A DNA stretch of 64,000 nucleotides from Falsiruegeria mediterranea M17 (GCF_900302455.1 NZ_ONZG01000009.1:165486-229485), one strand, 5' to 3'. Numbered from the stretch's first letter, positions 54,427-63,900 are shown. The notes: generated by a model from the sequence alone, not told the origin. Program-made: numbers and translations.

Positions 54427-54545
54427 TTGACACATGGAATCAATGGCGTAGGCTGCATAGCGTTAGGCTGCTTTTTTGTGAGTGGTGGCAGCCAAAAGAT
54501 CCTTTCATTGCGTTGCCCGGTGCCGTCAGGTGCCGGGTTTTTTCT
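54427..54545 (+). ncRNA. Candidate small RNA with own promoter and terminator
   Basis: TTGACA (54427-54432), 16 bases, TAGGCT (54449-54454) could start a transcript near 54461. A hairpin GGCTGC/GCAGCC (54466-54471 and 54488-54493) and a terminator with stem CCCGGTGCC/GGTGCCGGG (54516-54524 and 54529-54537, two G-U pairs) and six U follow. No plus-strand gene lies upstream that needs this terminator. The predicted RNA is about 85 nucleotides. Confidence 0.45.
54516..54543 (+). terminator. Orphan intrinsic terminator
   Basis: Nine-pair stem with loop GUCA and a U6 tail, described with the candidate small RNA. Confidence 0.7.
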
Positions 54546-54615
54546 GACAAAAGAGTTTAGCGAAGCTTGATTGATCAGGCAATCAATAAGGGATCACAAT
54601 TTGTGCATGCCCAAT

Positions 54616-54647
54616 AAAAAAGGCCCCATACTTTTTGATGGGGCCTT
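54616..54647 (-). terminator. Intrinsic terminator of pckA
   Basis: Arms AAGGCCCC (54620-54627) and GGGGCCTT (54640-54647), with a T run on the minus strand at 54620-54616. It lies 31 bases after the pckA stop. Confidence 0.9.
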
Positions 54648-54677
54648 GGTGTCTTCAGCTTAAGAGACGAACGGGTT

Positions 54678-56276
54678 TCAACCGATCGCAACCGCTTTCA
54701 CATCATCGTCGATGTAGGGGATGTACTGCTCGAAGTTGTCGGCAAACATCTGCGCCAGCTTGGCGGCCTGCTTGTCAAACGCGCCTTGATCATCCCAGGT
54801 GCGGCGCGGATCCAGAAGAACCTCGGCCACGCCGGGCACAGTCACAGGCACGTCAAAGCCAAAGTTGGCGTCCTTGCGGAACTCGGCCTCGGCCAGCGAG
54901 CCGTCCAGCGCCGCGGTCAGCAGGGCGCGGGTGGCGCGAATCGGCATGCGCGAGCCTACGCCGTGTGCACCACCGGTCCAGCCGGTGTTAACCAGCCAGC
55001 AGGTCGCGCCGTGCTGGGCGATCTTTTCACGCAGCAGGTTGCCGTAGACTTCGGGGCGACGCGGCATGAAGGGGGCGCCAAAGCAGGTCGAGAACGTCGG
55101 CTGTGGCTCGGTCACGCCACGCTCGGTGCCCGCAACCTTGGACGTGAAGCCCGACAGGAAGTGATACATCGCCTGCGCCGGTGTCAGGCGCGCGATCGGA
55201 GGCAGAACACCAAATGCGTCACAGGTCAGCATGATGATGTTCTTGGGATGACCACCCATGGCCGAGGCCGACGCGTTCGAGATGTACTCGAGCGGGTATG
55301 CGCAGCGCATGTTTGCGGTCAGGCTGTCGTCATCGAAGTCCAGTTCCTTGGTCTCTTCGTCGAAGATCATGTTTTCGATCACGGTGCCGAATTTGGACGT
55401 GGTCGCATAGATCTCGGGCTCGGCTTCGGCGCTCAGGTTGATGGTCTTGGCATAACAGCCACCCTCAAAATTGAAGGTGCCGCGGTCCGACCAGCCGTGC
55501 TCGTCGTCACCGATCAGGGTGCGCGAGGGATCTGCCGACAGGGTGGTCTTGCCGGTGCCGGAAAGGCCAAAGAACACGGCCGCGTCGACCGGGTTGCCGA
55601 TGGCATGGTTGGCCGAGCAGTGCATCGGCATGACGCCTTTTTCGGGCAGCATGTAGTTCAGCAGGGTAAAGACGGACTTTTTGTTTTCGCCCGCATACTC
55701 GGTGCCGCCGATCAGAATGACCTTTTTGTCAAAGTTCAGCGCGATCACGGTTTCCGAGTTGCAGTTGTGCTTGGCCGGGTCCGCTTTGAAGCTTGGGCAG
55801 TTGATGACAGTGAAATCCGACACGAAGTCATCAAGGTCCTCGCGCGCCGGTCGGCGCAGCAGGTGGCGGATGAACAGGTTGTGCCAGGCAAGTTCGGTCA
55901 CCATGCGCACGTTAATCGAATAAGCCGGGTCGGAACCACCAACCAGATCCTGCACGAAATAGTCCTTGCCCTTCATGTGCTCGAGCATGTCGGCATAAAG
56001 GGCATCGAACCCTTCGGGGCTCATCGCGGCGTTGTTGTCCCACCAGATGGTGTCCTTGACGCTCTCGGTCTTGACAACGTGCTTGTCCTTGGGCGAACGG
56101 CCAGTGAATTTGCCGGTGGTCACCAGAAACGCGCCGCCATTGCCCAGCGTACCTTCGTCGCGCTTGAGGGCTGCTTCGATCAGCGCCGGTTCCATGAAGT
56201 TGTAATAGACATTGCCCAGACCCTCGATGCCCTGATCTTCGAGGCGGAATTGCGGGTTAACCCGTCCAGATGTCAT
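54678..56276 (-). CDS. pckA: Phosphoenolpyruvate carboxykinase (ATP)
   Basis: A 532-residue gluconeogenic enzyme: oxaloacetate + ATP to PEP + CO2 + ADP. The P-loop [11 protein letters not shown], the metal-binding [11 protein letters not shown] and the CYAKTINLS blocks are intact, and length fits the family. It is divergent from chvI; in other alphaproteobacteria ChvI regulates pckA, and the gap here has direct repeats that could serve that control. Confidence 0.97.
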   Translation of the reverse strand: MTSGRVNPQFRLEDQGIEGLGNVYYNFMEPALIEAALKRDEGTLGNGGAFLVTTGKFTGRSPKDKHVVKTESVKDTIWWDNNAAMSPEGFDALYADMLEHMKGKDYFVQDLVGGSDPAYSINVRMVTELAWHNLFIRHLLRRPAREDLDDFVSDFTVINCPSFKADPAKHNCNSETVIALNFDKKVILIGGTEYAGENKKSVFTLLNYMLPEKGVMPMHCSANHAIGNPVDAAVFFGLSGTGKTTLSADPSRTLIGDDEHGWSDRGTFNFEGGCYAKTINLSAEAEPEIYATTSKFGTVIENMIFDEETKELDFDDDSLTANMRCAYPLEYISNASASAMGGHPKNIIMLTCDAFGVLPPIARLTPAQAMYHFLSGFTSKVAGTERGVTEPQPTFSTCFGAPFMPRRPEVYGNLLREKIAQHGATCWLVNTGWTGGAHGVGSRMPIRATRALLTAALDGSLAEAEFRKDANFGFDVPVTVPGVAEVLLDPRRTWDDQGAFDKQAAKLAQMFADNFEQYIPYIDDDVKAVAIG

Positions 56277-56616
56277 GCTTTAATTCTCCTGTGTCGGCGC
56301 GCGGCGCTTGAAACCGATCTGTCACCGTTGGGGCTTTTGGTCCGGCCTGATCGCCGGTGAGGCGGGTCTTAACATGACGGTTTGGGACATGAACAGGACG
56401 CTTTGGCGCAGTTAGCGCAACCAAGGCAATGTTTAGCGCAACCATCTTTTTTAAGCTGCTTTGACGGGCACTTATTCATTCCCGAGTAAGGTTTTTTTGC
56501 CTCAATGCTTGGGAAAGAAGGGCTCGAATCGCAGTTATGGATTGATTCGCCCCCCTAAAAGAGCGATGAATGGGAAAAAAATAAGGCAGAATTGAGCAGC
56601 ATAGGGACACATTCAG
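56277..56616. other. pckA-chvI intergenic region
   Basis: 340 bases without a gene. It holds the two direct repeats at 56412-56443 listed separately. The rest is AT-rich near chvI, with no hairpin or further repeat that I can see. Confidence 0.6.
56412..56443 (+). promoter_or_regulatory. Direct repeats between pckA and chvI, possible ChvI site
   Basis: TTAGCGCAACC occurs at 56412-56422 and 56433-56443, 21 bases start to start, about two helical turns. OmpR-family regulators such as ChvI bind tandem direct repeats. ChvI is encoded next door, and pckA is a known target in relatives, so the site is plausible for either. Confidence 0.45.
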
Positions 56617-57321
56617 ATGTCAAAAATTGCTTTGGTGGACGACGACAGGAACATCCTGACGTCGGTTTCCATGACTCTCGAAGCCGAAGGATTCGAAGTC
56701 GAAACATATAATGACGGCCAGGCCGCACTGGATGCATTTAACAAAAAGCTGCCTGACATGGCGGTGCTGGATATAAAGATGCCGCGCATGGATGGCATGG
56801 ATCTGTTGCAGCGTCTGCGGCAGAAAACTCAGATGCCGGTGATCTTTCTGACGTCCAAGGACGATGAGATAGACGAGGTATTGGGCCTGCGGATGGGGGC
56901 GGATGACTACGTCAAGAAACCCTTTTCTCAGCGTCTGCTGGTTGAACGCATCCGCGCATTGCTGCGCCGACAAGATGCTGTTGCGGGTGATGCCGCTGGA
57001 ACGACCACGGGTGAGACCAAGGTCATGGAACGCGGCCATCTGCGTATGGACCCGTTGCGCCATGCCGTCAGTTGGAAGGGCAAGGATGTTTCGCTTACGG
57101 TGACAGAGTTCTTGCTTTTGCAAGCGCTGGCGCAGCGTCCAGGCTTCGTCAAAAGCCGCGATCAGCTGATGGATGTCGCCTATGACGATCAGGTCTATGT
57201 CGACGACCGGACTATCGATAGCCACATCAAACGCCTGCGCAAGAAGATGCGCAGCGCGGATGAAGACTTTGCGGCGATTGAGACGCTGTACGGGATCGGC
57301 TACAGATATAACGAAGAGTAA
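56617..57321 (+). CDS. chvI: Response regulator ChvI, OmpR family
   Basis: A 234-residue regulator of envelope and acid stress and of carbon metabolism in alphaproteobacteria. The receiver (1-120) has Asp8-Asp10, phospho-acceptor Asp52, Thr79 and Lys101; the OmpR winged helix (about 135-232) has [18 protein letters not shown] and IKRLRKKMR. All key residues are present. chvG follows at 57355. Confidence 0.96.
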   Translation: MSKIALVDDDRNILTSVSMTLEAEGFEVETYNDGQAALDAFNKKLPDMAVLDIKMPRMDGMDLLQRLRQKTQMPVIFLTSKDDEIDEVLGLRMGADDYVKKPFSQRLLVERIRALLRRQDAVAGDAAGTTTGETKVMERGHLRMDPLRHAVSWKGKDVSLTVTEFLLLQALAQRPGFVKSRDQLMDVAYDDQVYVDDRTIDSHIKRLRKKMRSADEDFAAIETLYGIGYRYNEE

Positions 57322-57354
57322 CGGACCGGACCGGTTCAATCCGAAAGGGATGTC

Positions 57355-59064
57355 GTGCGCGATACCGGCACATCTCAGGGCGACAGCAGCGGGGACGTAG
57401 TGCTGGGCGACGATTGGGTCGCTCCGCAAAGTACCGTTTCCAAAGAGCTGCGGGTCAAGCGGGCCCATCGAAGCTTGTTTTCGCTTCGAGGGTCTCCGCT
57501 GACGCGTAAGATCATCACGTTCAACCTGATTGCCCTCATCATTCTGGTTGCTGGGATTCTGTACCTCAGTGACTCACGCGACAGTCTGATCACTCAAAGA
57601 GCCGGGGCGCTGGTGGGCGAAACCCGGTTGGTTGCAGACGTTTTCGAAGCACAAATGCCTGAAGGGAGCCCGGTCAACCTGGCAACCGGAGACGGTATTG
57701 ACGCAACCGAAACGCTAAACGGGTTAAGCCTGCGAGCGGGTGTTGAAGTTTACGTGTACGACAGTGCCAACACACTGATTGCGCACGGAACCGGTAATGA
57801 AGGCCCCGGATCCTTGTCCAGCCGCGCGGGCAAGAACGACGGGACAACGTTCATCAGTGACACGTTGGCGGCTCTTTGGGGTGCGGTATCCAGCCCATTT
57901 TCAACACCTGTGCAGCAAACTGCTGCGGACCTTGAAACCGAGTTGCAAAAACTTGTGCCGTTGGCCCTGTCCGGCGGGACACAGGTTGAAATCCTGCAGA
58001 ACGTAGCAGGCGGGCGCGTCTTTGCGACAGCGACTCCGATCGTGCAAAACGGCAACCCGGTGGGTGTGGTTGCGATGGCAAGCCCGTCGGGTGAGATTGA
58101 CATGCTTGCCAAACGCGAGCGTGAACGTGTGTATCAGATGTTCATCGTCGCGCTGTTGGTGTCCGTGGGTCTTAGCCTGGTACTGGCGTCGACGATTGCA
58201 AATCCCTTGGCGGACCTTGCTGAGGCGGCCGAGTTGGGTCGCGATCGCAACGCACGCAGGATGAACCCTGGTCGCATTCGTATCCCCGACCTTTCAGCCC
58301 GTCCGGACGAGATCGGCCGACTGAGCCGCGCGCTCCGTGGCATGGTCTCGGCGCTGTATACGCGCATTGACGGCAATGAGCAGTTTGCGGCCGACGTGGC
58401 TCATGAAATCAAAAACCCGCTGGCAAGCCTGCAGTCCGCTGTTGGTACGCTGCGGATGGTCAAGCGTGATGATCAGCGCGAAAAGCTGATGGAAGTGATC
58501 GAGCATGATGTGCGTCGGCTTGATCGTCTGGTCAGCGATATTTCCAATGCCTCGCGTCTGGACGCAGAATTGGTCAAAGAGGATGAAACCCCGTTTGACC
58601 TGTTGGACATGTTGGGCAACCTGAACCAATACTTGGGAGAGGATGCGCGCGGCAAAGGGATTGATTACATTACCGATCTGCCGCCAGAACCCATTGTTAT
58701 TCACGGGCTTGAGGCGCGATTGGCGCAGGTCTTTGTAAACTTGATCACCAACGCGATTTCGTTTTGCGAAGATGGGGATGCCATCCGCGTCTGGGCAAGA
58801 AAACGGTCCAACCGGGTTCTGATCGTGGTCGAAGATACTGGTCCCGGTATCCCGGATCAGGCCCTGAGCAAGATTTTCAAACGGTTCTACTCTCAACGCC
58901 CTGAAGAGCACTTTGGAAACAACTCGGGCCTTGGCCTGGCGATCTCGAAGCAGATCGTCGAGGCGCATGGCGGTGTAATTTGGGCTGAAAACATTCGCCC
59001 GACTGAGGCTGACGTGACTTCGGATCCCCTTGGCGCTCGCTTCGTCGTGGGACTCCCGGTTTGA
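57355..59064 (+). CDS. chvG: Sensor histidine kinase ChvG
   Basis: A 569-residue inner-membrane kinase. Two membrane helices (about residues 56-75 and 258-280) border a periplasmic sensing region. The HAMP linker is at 280-335, the H-box His350 in VAHEIKNPLAS, and the ATPase has N box, DTGPGIP and GLGLAIS. The start is GTG 57355, after AAAGGGA. It should phosphorylate ChvI. Confidence 0.96.
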   Translation: MRDTGTSQGDSSGDVVLGDDWVAPQSTVSKELRVKRAHRSLFSLRGSPLTRKIITFNLIALIILVAGILYLSDSRDSLITQRAGALVGETRLVADVFEAQMPEGSPVNLATGDGIDATETLNGLSLRAGVEVYVYDSANTLIAHGTGNEGPGSLSSRAGKNDGTTFISDTLAALWGAVSSPFSTPVQQTAADLETELQKLVPLALSGGTQVEILQNVAGGRVFATATPIVQNGNPVGVVAMASPSGEIDMLAKRERERVYQMFIVALLVSVGLSLVLASTIANPLADLAEAAELGRDRNARRMNPGRIRIPDLSARPDEIGRLSRALRGMVSALYTRIDGNEQFAADVAHEIKNPLASLQSAVGTLRMVKRDDQREKLMEVIEHDVRRLDRLVSDISNASRLDAELVKEDETPFDLLDMLGNLNQYLGEDARGKGIDYITDLPPEPIVIHGLEARLAQVFVNLITNAISFCEDGDAIRVWARKRSNRVLIVVEDTGPGIPDQALSKIFKRFYSQRPEEHFGNNSGLGLAISKQIVEAHGGVIWAENIRPTEADVTSDPLGARFVVGLPV

Positions 59065-59067
59065 TCC

Positions 59068-59520
59068 ATGCCGTGCGGCGCTAGTGATCAGTCGTCAACT
59101 TCAACCATCATGCATGCAAGTTGTGTTTCGCTGTCTGGGCGGGGCTTGTTGATCAAGGGCGCTTCTGGCAGCGGAAAATCTGCGTTGGCGTTGCAGATGT
59201 TGGCCTATGGTTGCGACCTGGTTGCCGATGATCGAGTGGTCGTTTCCGTCGGTGAGGGGCAATTGATGGCCAACGCACCAACGGCTTTGCCCAGTTTGAT
59301 TGAGGCGCGAGGCCTTGGCCTGCTTCCTGTTGTGCTGAGTGGTTCTGCTAGGCTCGTAGCTGTTGTCGATATGGATATCTTGGCAACAGACCGTTTGCCC
59401 AAAAAACGTGATTTTTCGCTATTTGGGCTGACCTTCCCCTTGTTTCACAGGGTGGACGGACCCCATTTTGCAGCTGCATTGGTCCAGATGCTGAAACAGG
59501 GTTGGCATGATCCGGAATGA
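59068..59520 (+). CDS. hprK: HPr kinase/phosphorylase, short alphaproteobacterial form
   Basis: A 150-residue protein with P-loop GASGSGKS (31-38) and the LVADDRV block; the N-terminal domain of the Gram-positive enzyme is absent, as is normal in this group. It should phosphorylate HPr at Ser46, encoded two genes downstream. It overlaps rapZ by 4 bases. Confidence 0.93.
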   Translation: MPCGASDQSSTSTIMHASCVSLSGRGLLIKGASGSGKSALALQMLAYGCDLVADDRVVVSVGEGQLMANAPTALPSLIEARGLGLLPVVLSGSARLVAVVDMDILATDRLPKKRDFSLFGLTFPLFHRVDGPHFAAALVQMLKQGWHDPE

Positions 59521-60398
59521 CTGAGGAAGCGAAAAAAGCGAGACAATTGGTCCTGGTTACAGGGCCGTCGGGCGCAGGCCGCACAACTGCGATCCGCGTG
59601 CTCGAAGACTTGGAGTTTGAGGCGATCGACAACCTGCCGATGGGAATGGTGACGCGCCTAGTCGAAGCATCGACCTCTGAGCGGCCGCTTGCGCTTGGGA
59701 TTGATACGCGCAACCGAGATTTCACGACCGCAGGCTTGCTGGATCTTGTCAAACTTCTGCATGGGATGCCTGAAACCGATGCGTCAATCTTGTATCTGGA
59801 TTGCCGGGTCAAGGTTCTGTTGCAGCGCTTTTCCGAAACACGGCGCAGGCACCCGATGGCACCCGAAGACCGGCCAGAAGTGGGTATTCGAAGGGAATTG
59901 GATCTGCTGAGCGCAGTGCGTGACACTGCTGATGTCCTGATCGATACCTCTGATCTCAACATCCACCAACTTCGGGATGAAGTGGAACGTTGGTTTGCTC
60001 CCGAAGGGGGGCGGCAGTTGGCCGTATCAGTGCAGTCTTTCGCTTACAGAAGGGGCCTGCCTGCTGGTGTGGACATGGTTTTGGATTGCAGGTTCCTGTC
60101 CAACCCGTACTGGAATTCGGATCTGCGCGCAAAGGACGGGCGCGATGTGGCCGTGGCAGAGCACGTGCGCAAGGATGAGCGGTTTGAACCCTTCCTGAAG
60201 CGGGCGTTGGATTTGATCGCATTTTTGATCCCGGCCTTCCAGGATGAGGGCAAGGCGCATCTGTCGATCGCCTTTGGTTGTACTGGGGGGCAGCATCGTT
60301 CGGTTTTGTTGGCTGAAACCACGGCGAAGGCCCTTGCGGAGCAGGGCCTACAGGTGTCAATTAGGCACCGCGAAATGGAACGCCGCAGAGGCGATTGA
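59517..60398 (+). CDS. rapZ: RNase adapter/GTP-ATP-binding protein RapZ
   Basis: A 293-residue protein with a P-loop NTPase region and a C-terminal domain (about 165-290, GCTGGQHRSVLLAETTAK). The Walker A reads GPSGAGRTT, with Arg in the place of the usual Lys at residue 22. RapZ links small RNA control and cell-wall precursor supply in enterobacteria; the role in alphaproteobacteria is not settled. It sits between hprK and the EIIA gene. Confidence 0.93.
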   Translation: MTEEAKKARQLVLVTGPSGAGRTTAIRVLEDLEFEAIDNLPMGMVTRLVEASTSERPLALGIDTRNRDFTTAGLLDLVKLLHGMPETDASILYLDCRVKVLLQRFSETRRRHPMAPEDRPEVGIRRELDLLSAVRDTADVLIDTSDLNIHQLRDEVERWFAPEGGRQLAVSVQSFAYRRGLPAGVDMVLDCRFLSNPYWNSDLRAKDGRDVAVAEHVRKDERFEPFLKRALDLIAFLIPAFQDEGKAHLSIAFGCTGGQHRSVLLAETTAKALAEQGLQVSIRHREMERRRGD

Positions 60399-60407
60399 GA
60401 GGCCGGA

Positions 60408-60800
60408 TTGATCGGGATAGTGATCGTAGCACATGGGGGGCTGGCCAGAGAATATCTGGCCGCCATGGAACATGTGGTCGGACAGCAAGCAGGTATGCGC
60501 GCCATCTCGATCGAAGCAGATCATGATCGAGAGACCAAACAGCAGGAAATCTGTGCTGCCGCCGATGCGGTAGACTGTGGCGATGGCGTCGTGATGGTGA
60601 CGGATCTGTTTGGCGGTTCCCCTTCCAATTTGAGCCTGCGGGCCTGCGCACCGTCGGATCGCCGTATCCTTTACGGGGCCAACCTGCCGATGCTGATCAA
60701 ACTGGCCAAGAGCCGTCATCTGCCCATTGGGGACGCTGTGCGCGGCGCCATGGAAGCAGGCAAAAAATACATCAACATGCGCAACGTTGCGCCGGACTAG
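60408..60800 (+). CDS. PTS EIIA component, mannose type
   Basis: A 130-residue phosphocarrier with the active His9 in MIGIVIVAHGGLA. The start is TTG 60408 after GAGAGG. No EIIB or EIIC is present, so it acts in regulation, not transport, as is common in this cluster of genes. Confidence 0.93.
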   Translation: MIGIVIVAHGGLAREYLAAMEHVVGQQAGMRAISIEADHDRETKQQEICAAADAVDCGDGVVMVTDLFGGSPSNLSLRACAPSDRRILYGANLPMLIKLAKSRHLPIGDAVRGAMEAGKKYINMRNVAPD

Positions 60801-60815
60801 CATATTTGGTTTCAC

Positions 60816-61085
60816 ATGATTAATCGGACTTTGAAAATCGAAAACGAAAAAGGCCTGCATGCCCGGGCATCGGCCAAGCTGGTCGAGGTGGTCGAAGGCT
60901 TTGACGCCTCGGCCGAAGTGTCAAAAGACGGCCTGTCAGCCTCGGGCGACAGTATCATGGGGCTTTTGATGTTGGCAGCATCCCGCGGAACAACTATTGA
61001 CGTCGAGACGTCTGGCCCGGATGCTGAGGCGTTGGCAGATGCGCTCGAAGCTCTGGTCGCTGATAAGTTCGGCGAAGGGTTCTGA
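60816..61085 (+). CDS. ptsH: Phosphocarrier protein HPr
   Basis: An 89-residue protein with His15 (GLHARASA) and the kinase-target Ser46 (GDSIMGLLML). Both sites are intact, so it can be modified by enzyme I and by the HPr kinase at 59068. Enzyme I is not in the window. Confidence 0.97.
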   Translation: MINRTLKIENEKGLHARASAKLVEVVEGFDASAEVSKDGLSASGDSIMGLLMLAASRGTTIDVETSGPDAEALADALEALVADKFGEGF

Positions 61086-61097
61086 GAGCCGCTGTCC

Positions 61098-62021
61098 GTG
61101 GAGGACACACCGGAACAGAAAGACGTGCACGTGGCAGAGATCACCCAAAGCGAAAAAACGGGTGCCGTATCCGAAGCTGATGATGCAGCGGGCGAGATTT
61201 ATGATCGTCGAACGCTGACTTATGCCAACTCATTTGATGACGCATGGACGTCGACGGCGATCAAGACCATCGAATGGTTAACCGGCAAGATCACGATCCT
61301 GCGCATGGTCAATCGGTTTGAGAAGCAAAACGAACGTTACCGTGGGCAAAAGTTCTGGCGCGGCGCGTTGAACATCATGGGGATCGACCTTCAGACCCCG
61401 CAAGAGCAATTGGCCAACATCCCCGAGAGTGGGGCGGTTGTGGTGGTGGCGAACCACCCGCATGGCATGGTTGATGGTATGATCCTTGCCGATCTTATCG
61501 GCAATGTGCGGCAGGACTATCGCATTCTCACCCGATCGGTGCTGACCGGACTGGACGAGGCAGCGACCTCTTTCATGATTCCGGTGCCGTTTCCGCATGA
61601 TCCGGACGCGCAGGCCAAGATGGTTGAAATGCGCGCCAAGGCCATGGGGCATTTGAAAGAAGGCGGCGTTGTCGCGCTCTTTCCGTCGGGTGTGGTGATG
61701 TCGTCGGACACGATGTTTGGCCCTGCAATCGAGCGGGAGTGGAATGTCTTTACGGCAAAGATGATCCGCCGCTCAGGGGCCAAAGTGGTGCCGATCTATT
61801 TTCCGGGCTGCAATTCGCGCTGGTACCTGATGGCGAACCGGATGTCGGCGATCCTGCGGCAGGGGCTGCTTTTGCATGAGATCGTACGCTCGTGCAACAA
61901 GCCGCAGGCGCCTGTTGTGGGTGCACCAGTCTCGGACAAGGATATGGAACTGCTGGAAAGCAATCCACGCGGGTTCATGGCGTGGCTACGCGAGCATACG
62001 CTGAACCTTGGCAAAAAATAA
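61098..62021 (+). CDS. Lysophospholipid acyltransferase family protein
   Basis: A 307-residue membrane-associated acyltransferase. The block ANHPHGMVDG holds the catalytic His and Asp with the spacing seen in hemolysin-like LPLAT proteins, and ALFPSGVVMSS is the equivalent of the FPEG motif. The start is GTG 61098. It follows ptsH but is not a PTS gene; perhaps it works on ornithine lipids or phosphatidic acid. Confidence 0.86.
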   Translation: MEDTPEQKDVHVAEITQSEKTGAVSEADDAAGEIYDRRTLTYANSFDDAWTSTAIKTIEWLTGKITILRMVNRFEKQNERYRGQKFWRGALNIMGIDLQTPQEQLANIPESGAVVVVANHPHGMVDGMILADLIGNVRQDYRILTRSVLTGLDEAATSFMIPVPFPHDPDAQAKMVEMRAKAMGHLKEGGVVALFPSGVVMSSDTMFGPAIEREWNVFTAKMIRRSGAKVVPIYFPGCNSRWYLMANRMSAILRQGLLLHEIVRSCNKPQAPVVGAPVSDKDMELLESNPRGFMAWLREHTLNLGKK

Positions 62022-62033
62022 TCCCATGCTGCC

Positions 62034-62909
62034 CTAGCGGGTCGGGACCGGGACGTCTCCGCGATAATCATAGAACCCGCGTTGGGTCTTGCGACCCAAC
62101 CAGCCGGCTTCGACGTATTTGGTCAGCAGAGGGCAGGGGCGGTATTTGGTATCGGCCAAACCTTCGTGCAGCACGTTCATGATCGCCAGGCAGGTGTCCA
62201 GTCCAATGAAGTCCGCCAGTTCAAGCGGCCCCATGGGATGGTTCGCGCCCAGCTTCATCGACTGGTCGATGGATTGCACGTTCCCGACACCTTCATAGAG
62301 CGTGTATACGGCTTCGTTGATCATCGGCATCAAGATGCGGTTCACGATGAAGGCGGGAAAGTCTTCGGCGCTGGCCGCAGTTTTGCCCAGACGGTCGACG
62401 ACGGCCTTGCAGGCGGCATAGGTTTCTTCATCGGTGGCAATGCCGCGGATCAATTCGACCAATTGCATCACTGGCACGGGGTTCATGAAGTGGAACCCCA
62501 TGAAACGCTCGGGTCGGTCAGTGCGGCTGGCCAGACGTGTAATCGAGATCGACGACGTATTTGACGTCAGGATCGTATGCGGGAGCAAATGTGCCTGCAA
62601 TTCGTCAAAGATCGCCTGCTTGATGTTCTCGCGCTCGGTGGCAGCTTCGATCACCAGGTCGGTCTGGCCAAGTTCGGGCAGATGCAGAGTGGTCTGGATT
62701 CGGGCCATTGCGGCCTCGACATCCTGATCCGAGATCTTGCCGCGTGAGGCTTGGCGAGACAAGTTGCCGCGAACGGTGTTCAGGGCCGCGTCCAGCGCGT
62801 CCTGGCTAATGTCGCTCAGCAAAACATCATATCCCGACAAGGCCATGACATGGGCGATGCCGTTGCCCATTTGACCTGCTCCGACGACGCCGACCTTTTG
62901 GATGCTCAT
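62034..62909 (-). CDS. hbdA: 3-hydroxybutyryl-CoA dehydrogenase
   Basis: A 291-residue NAD-dependent enzyme. Rossmann GAGQMGNGIAH (10-20), NTSSISITRLA, GFHFMNPVPVMQLVELI with the catalytic His, and NRILMPMINEA are clear. It would act in C4 beta-oxidation or the ethylmalonyl-CoA route. The partial etfA beyond 63951 is on the same strand and upstream of it, the usual Rhodobacter order, though a plus-strand gene lies between. Confidence 0.95.
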   Translation of the reverse strand: MSIQKVGVVGAGQMGNGIAHVMALSGYDVLLSDISQDALDAALNTVRGNLSRQASRGKISDQDVEAAMARIQTTLHLPELGQTDLVIEAATERENIKQAIFDELQAHLLPHTILTSNTSSISITRLASRTDRPERFMGFHFMNPVPVMQLVELIRGIATDEETYAACKAVVDRLGKTAASAEDFPAFIVNRILMPMINEAVYTLYEGVGNVQSIDQSMKLGANHPMGPLELADFIGLDTCLAIMNVLHEGLADTKYRPCPLLTKYVEAGWLGRKTQRGFYDYRGDVPVPTR

Positions 62910-63075
62910 CTGTTTTGTGCCTTTTTCTCCGCGCTAAGGCGACCTTATGCGCAGCGCGGGGGCGGCGGCAAGAGGCGGTGGCGTGAACAAATTGCTTCAA
63001 ATCCGCACATTAGGGGAATCGCAACGCTTGGGGCCGAAAACTGAGATCGGGTGACAAAACACTTTGGTGGGTGAC

Positions 63076-63897
63076 ATGAGTTATGAAATGCAGGGCGCAT
63101 ATGCGCCTGACCATCTGACGTGTCGATATGGGGATTCGAAACTGCACTTTCGCGGACCAAAGCGGTCCCTGGGGGCGCCGTATGTGGCTTGTATCGGCGG
63201 AACCGAAACCTATGGCCGGTTTGTATCTGATCCGTTTCCGGCCTTGCTAGAACGTCGGTTGGGCGGGGCTTGCGTGAACTTCGGCAGCGTCAACAGCGGG
63301 CTGGATTCAATACTGAACGATCCTGAGTTGATGCGTTTGGCGCGTGAGGCTGAAGCCTGCATCGTTCAACTGCCGGGGGCTCAGAACCTGTCGAACCGGC
63401 TGTACCGGGTGCATCCCCGACGCAATGATCGTTTCCTTGAGGCGTCCAAGCTGTTGAAGGCGCTTTATGATGAGGTGGACTTTACCGAATTTCACTTCAA
63501 CAAGCACCTATTGGGCCGACTGCTTGAGATTTCGCCAAGCCGGTTTGAAACCGTGCGCGAGGAACTGCGACAAGCCTGGAGGGCACGCATGCAATCCTTG
63601 GTCGAGGCGATCGACGGGCAGGTGTTGCTTCTGTGGCTGCGCTATGTCCAGCCTGAGGACGGCAAGGCACCCTTGGGCGCGGAGCCATTGATGGTCACAT
63701 CGGACATGGTGGACAGCTTACGAGGGGCCGTCGCCTCAGTGATCGAGCTTCCGGTCAAGATGGCGGGTGAATCAGATGAGCTTGGGGATATGATCTTTGG
63801 GACGATGCAAGAACCCGCTGCAGAGCACATGATTGGGCCTGCCACGCATCAGATTATCGCGGACCATGTGCATCGCGCGCTTCGGGATTTGGACTGA
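63076..63897 (+). CDS. DUF6473 family protein
   Basis: A 273-residue protein with VACIGGTETYGRFV and NFGSVNSGLDSIL blocks, similar to an SGNH-hydrolase-like fold, and ending APATHQIIAD-like. The start is ATG 63076 (TTG 63064 is in frame). Function unknown; I believe it is a Rhodobacterales-specific protein, sometimes found next to polysaccharide genes. Opposite strand to its neighbours. Confidence 0.78.
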   Translation: MSYEMQGAYAPDHLTCRYGDSKLHFRGPKRSLGAPYVACIGGTETYGRFVSDPFPALLERRLGGACVNFGSVNSGLDSILNDPELMRLAREAEACIVQLPGAQNLSNRLYRVHPRRNDRFLEASKLLKALYDEVDFTEFHFNKHLLGRLLEISPSRFETVREELRQAWRARMQSLVEAIDGQVLLLWLRYVQPEDGKAPLGAEPLMVTSDMVDSLRGAVASVIELPVKMAGESDELGDMIFGTMQEPAAEHMIGPATHQIIADHVHRALRDLD

Positions 63898-63900
63898 AGC

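Noticed and set aside
54786..56360. Long plus-strand open frame opposite pckA (524 codons)
   Set aside because: Pure mirror of the pckA codon bias; the pckA product has intact motifs and this frame has none.
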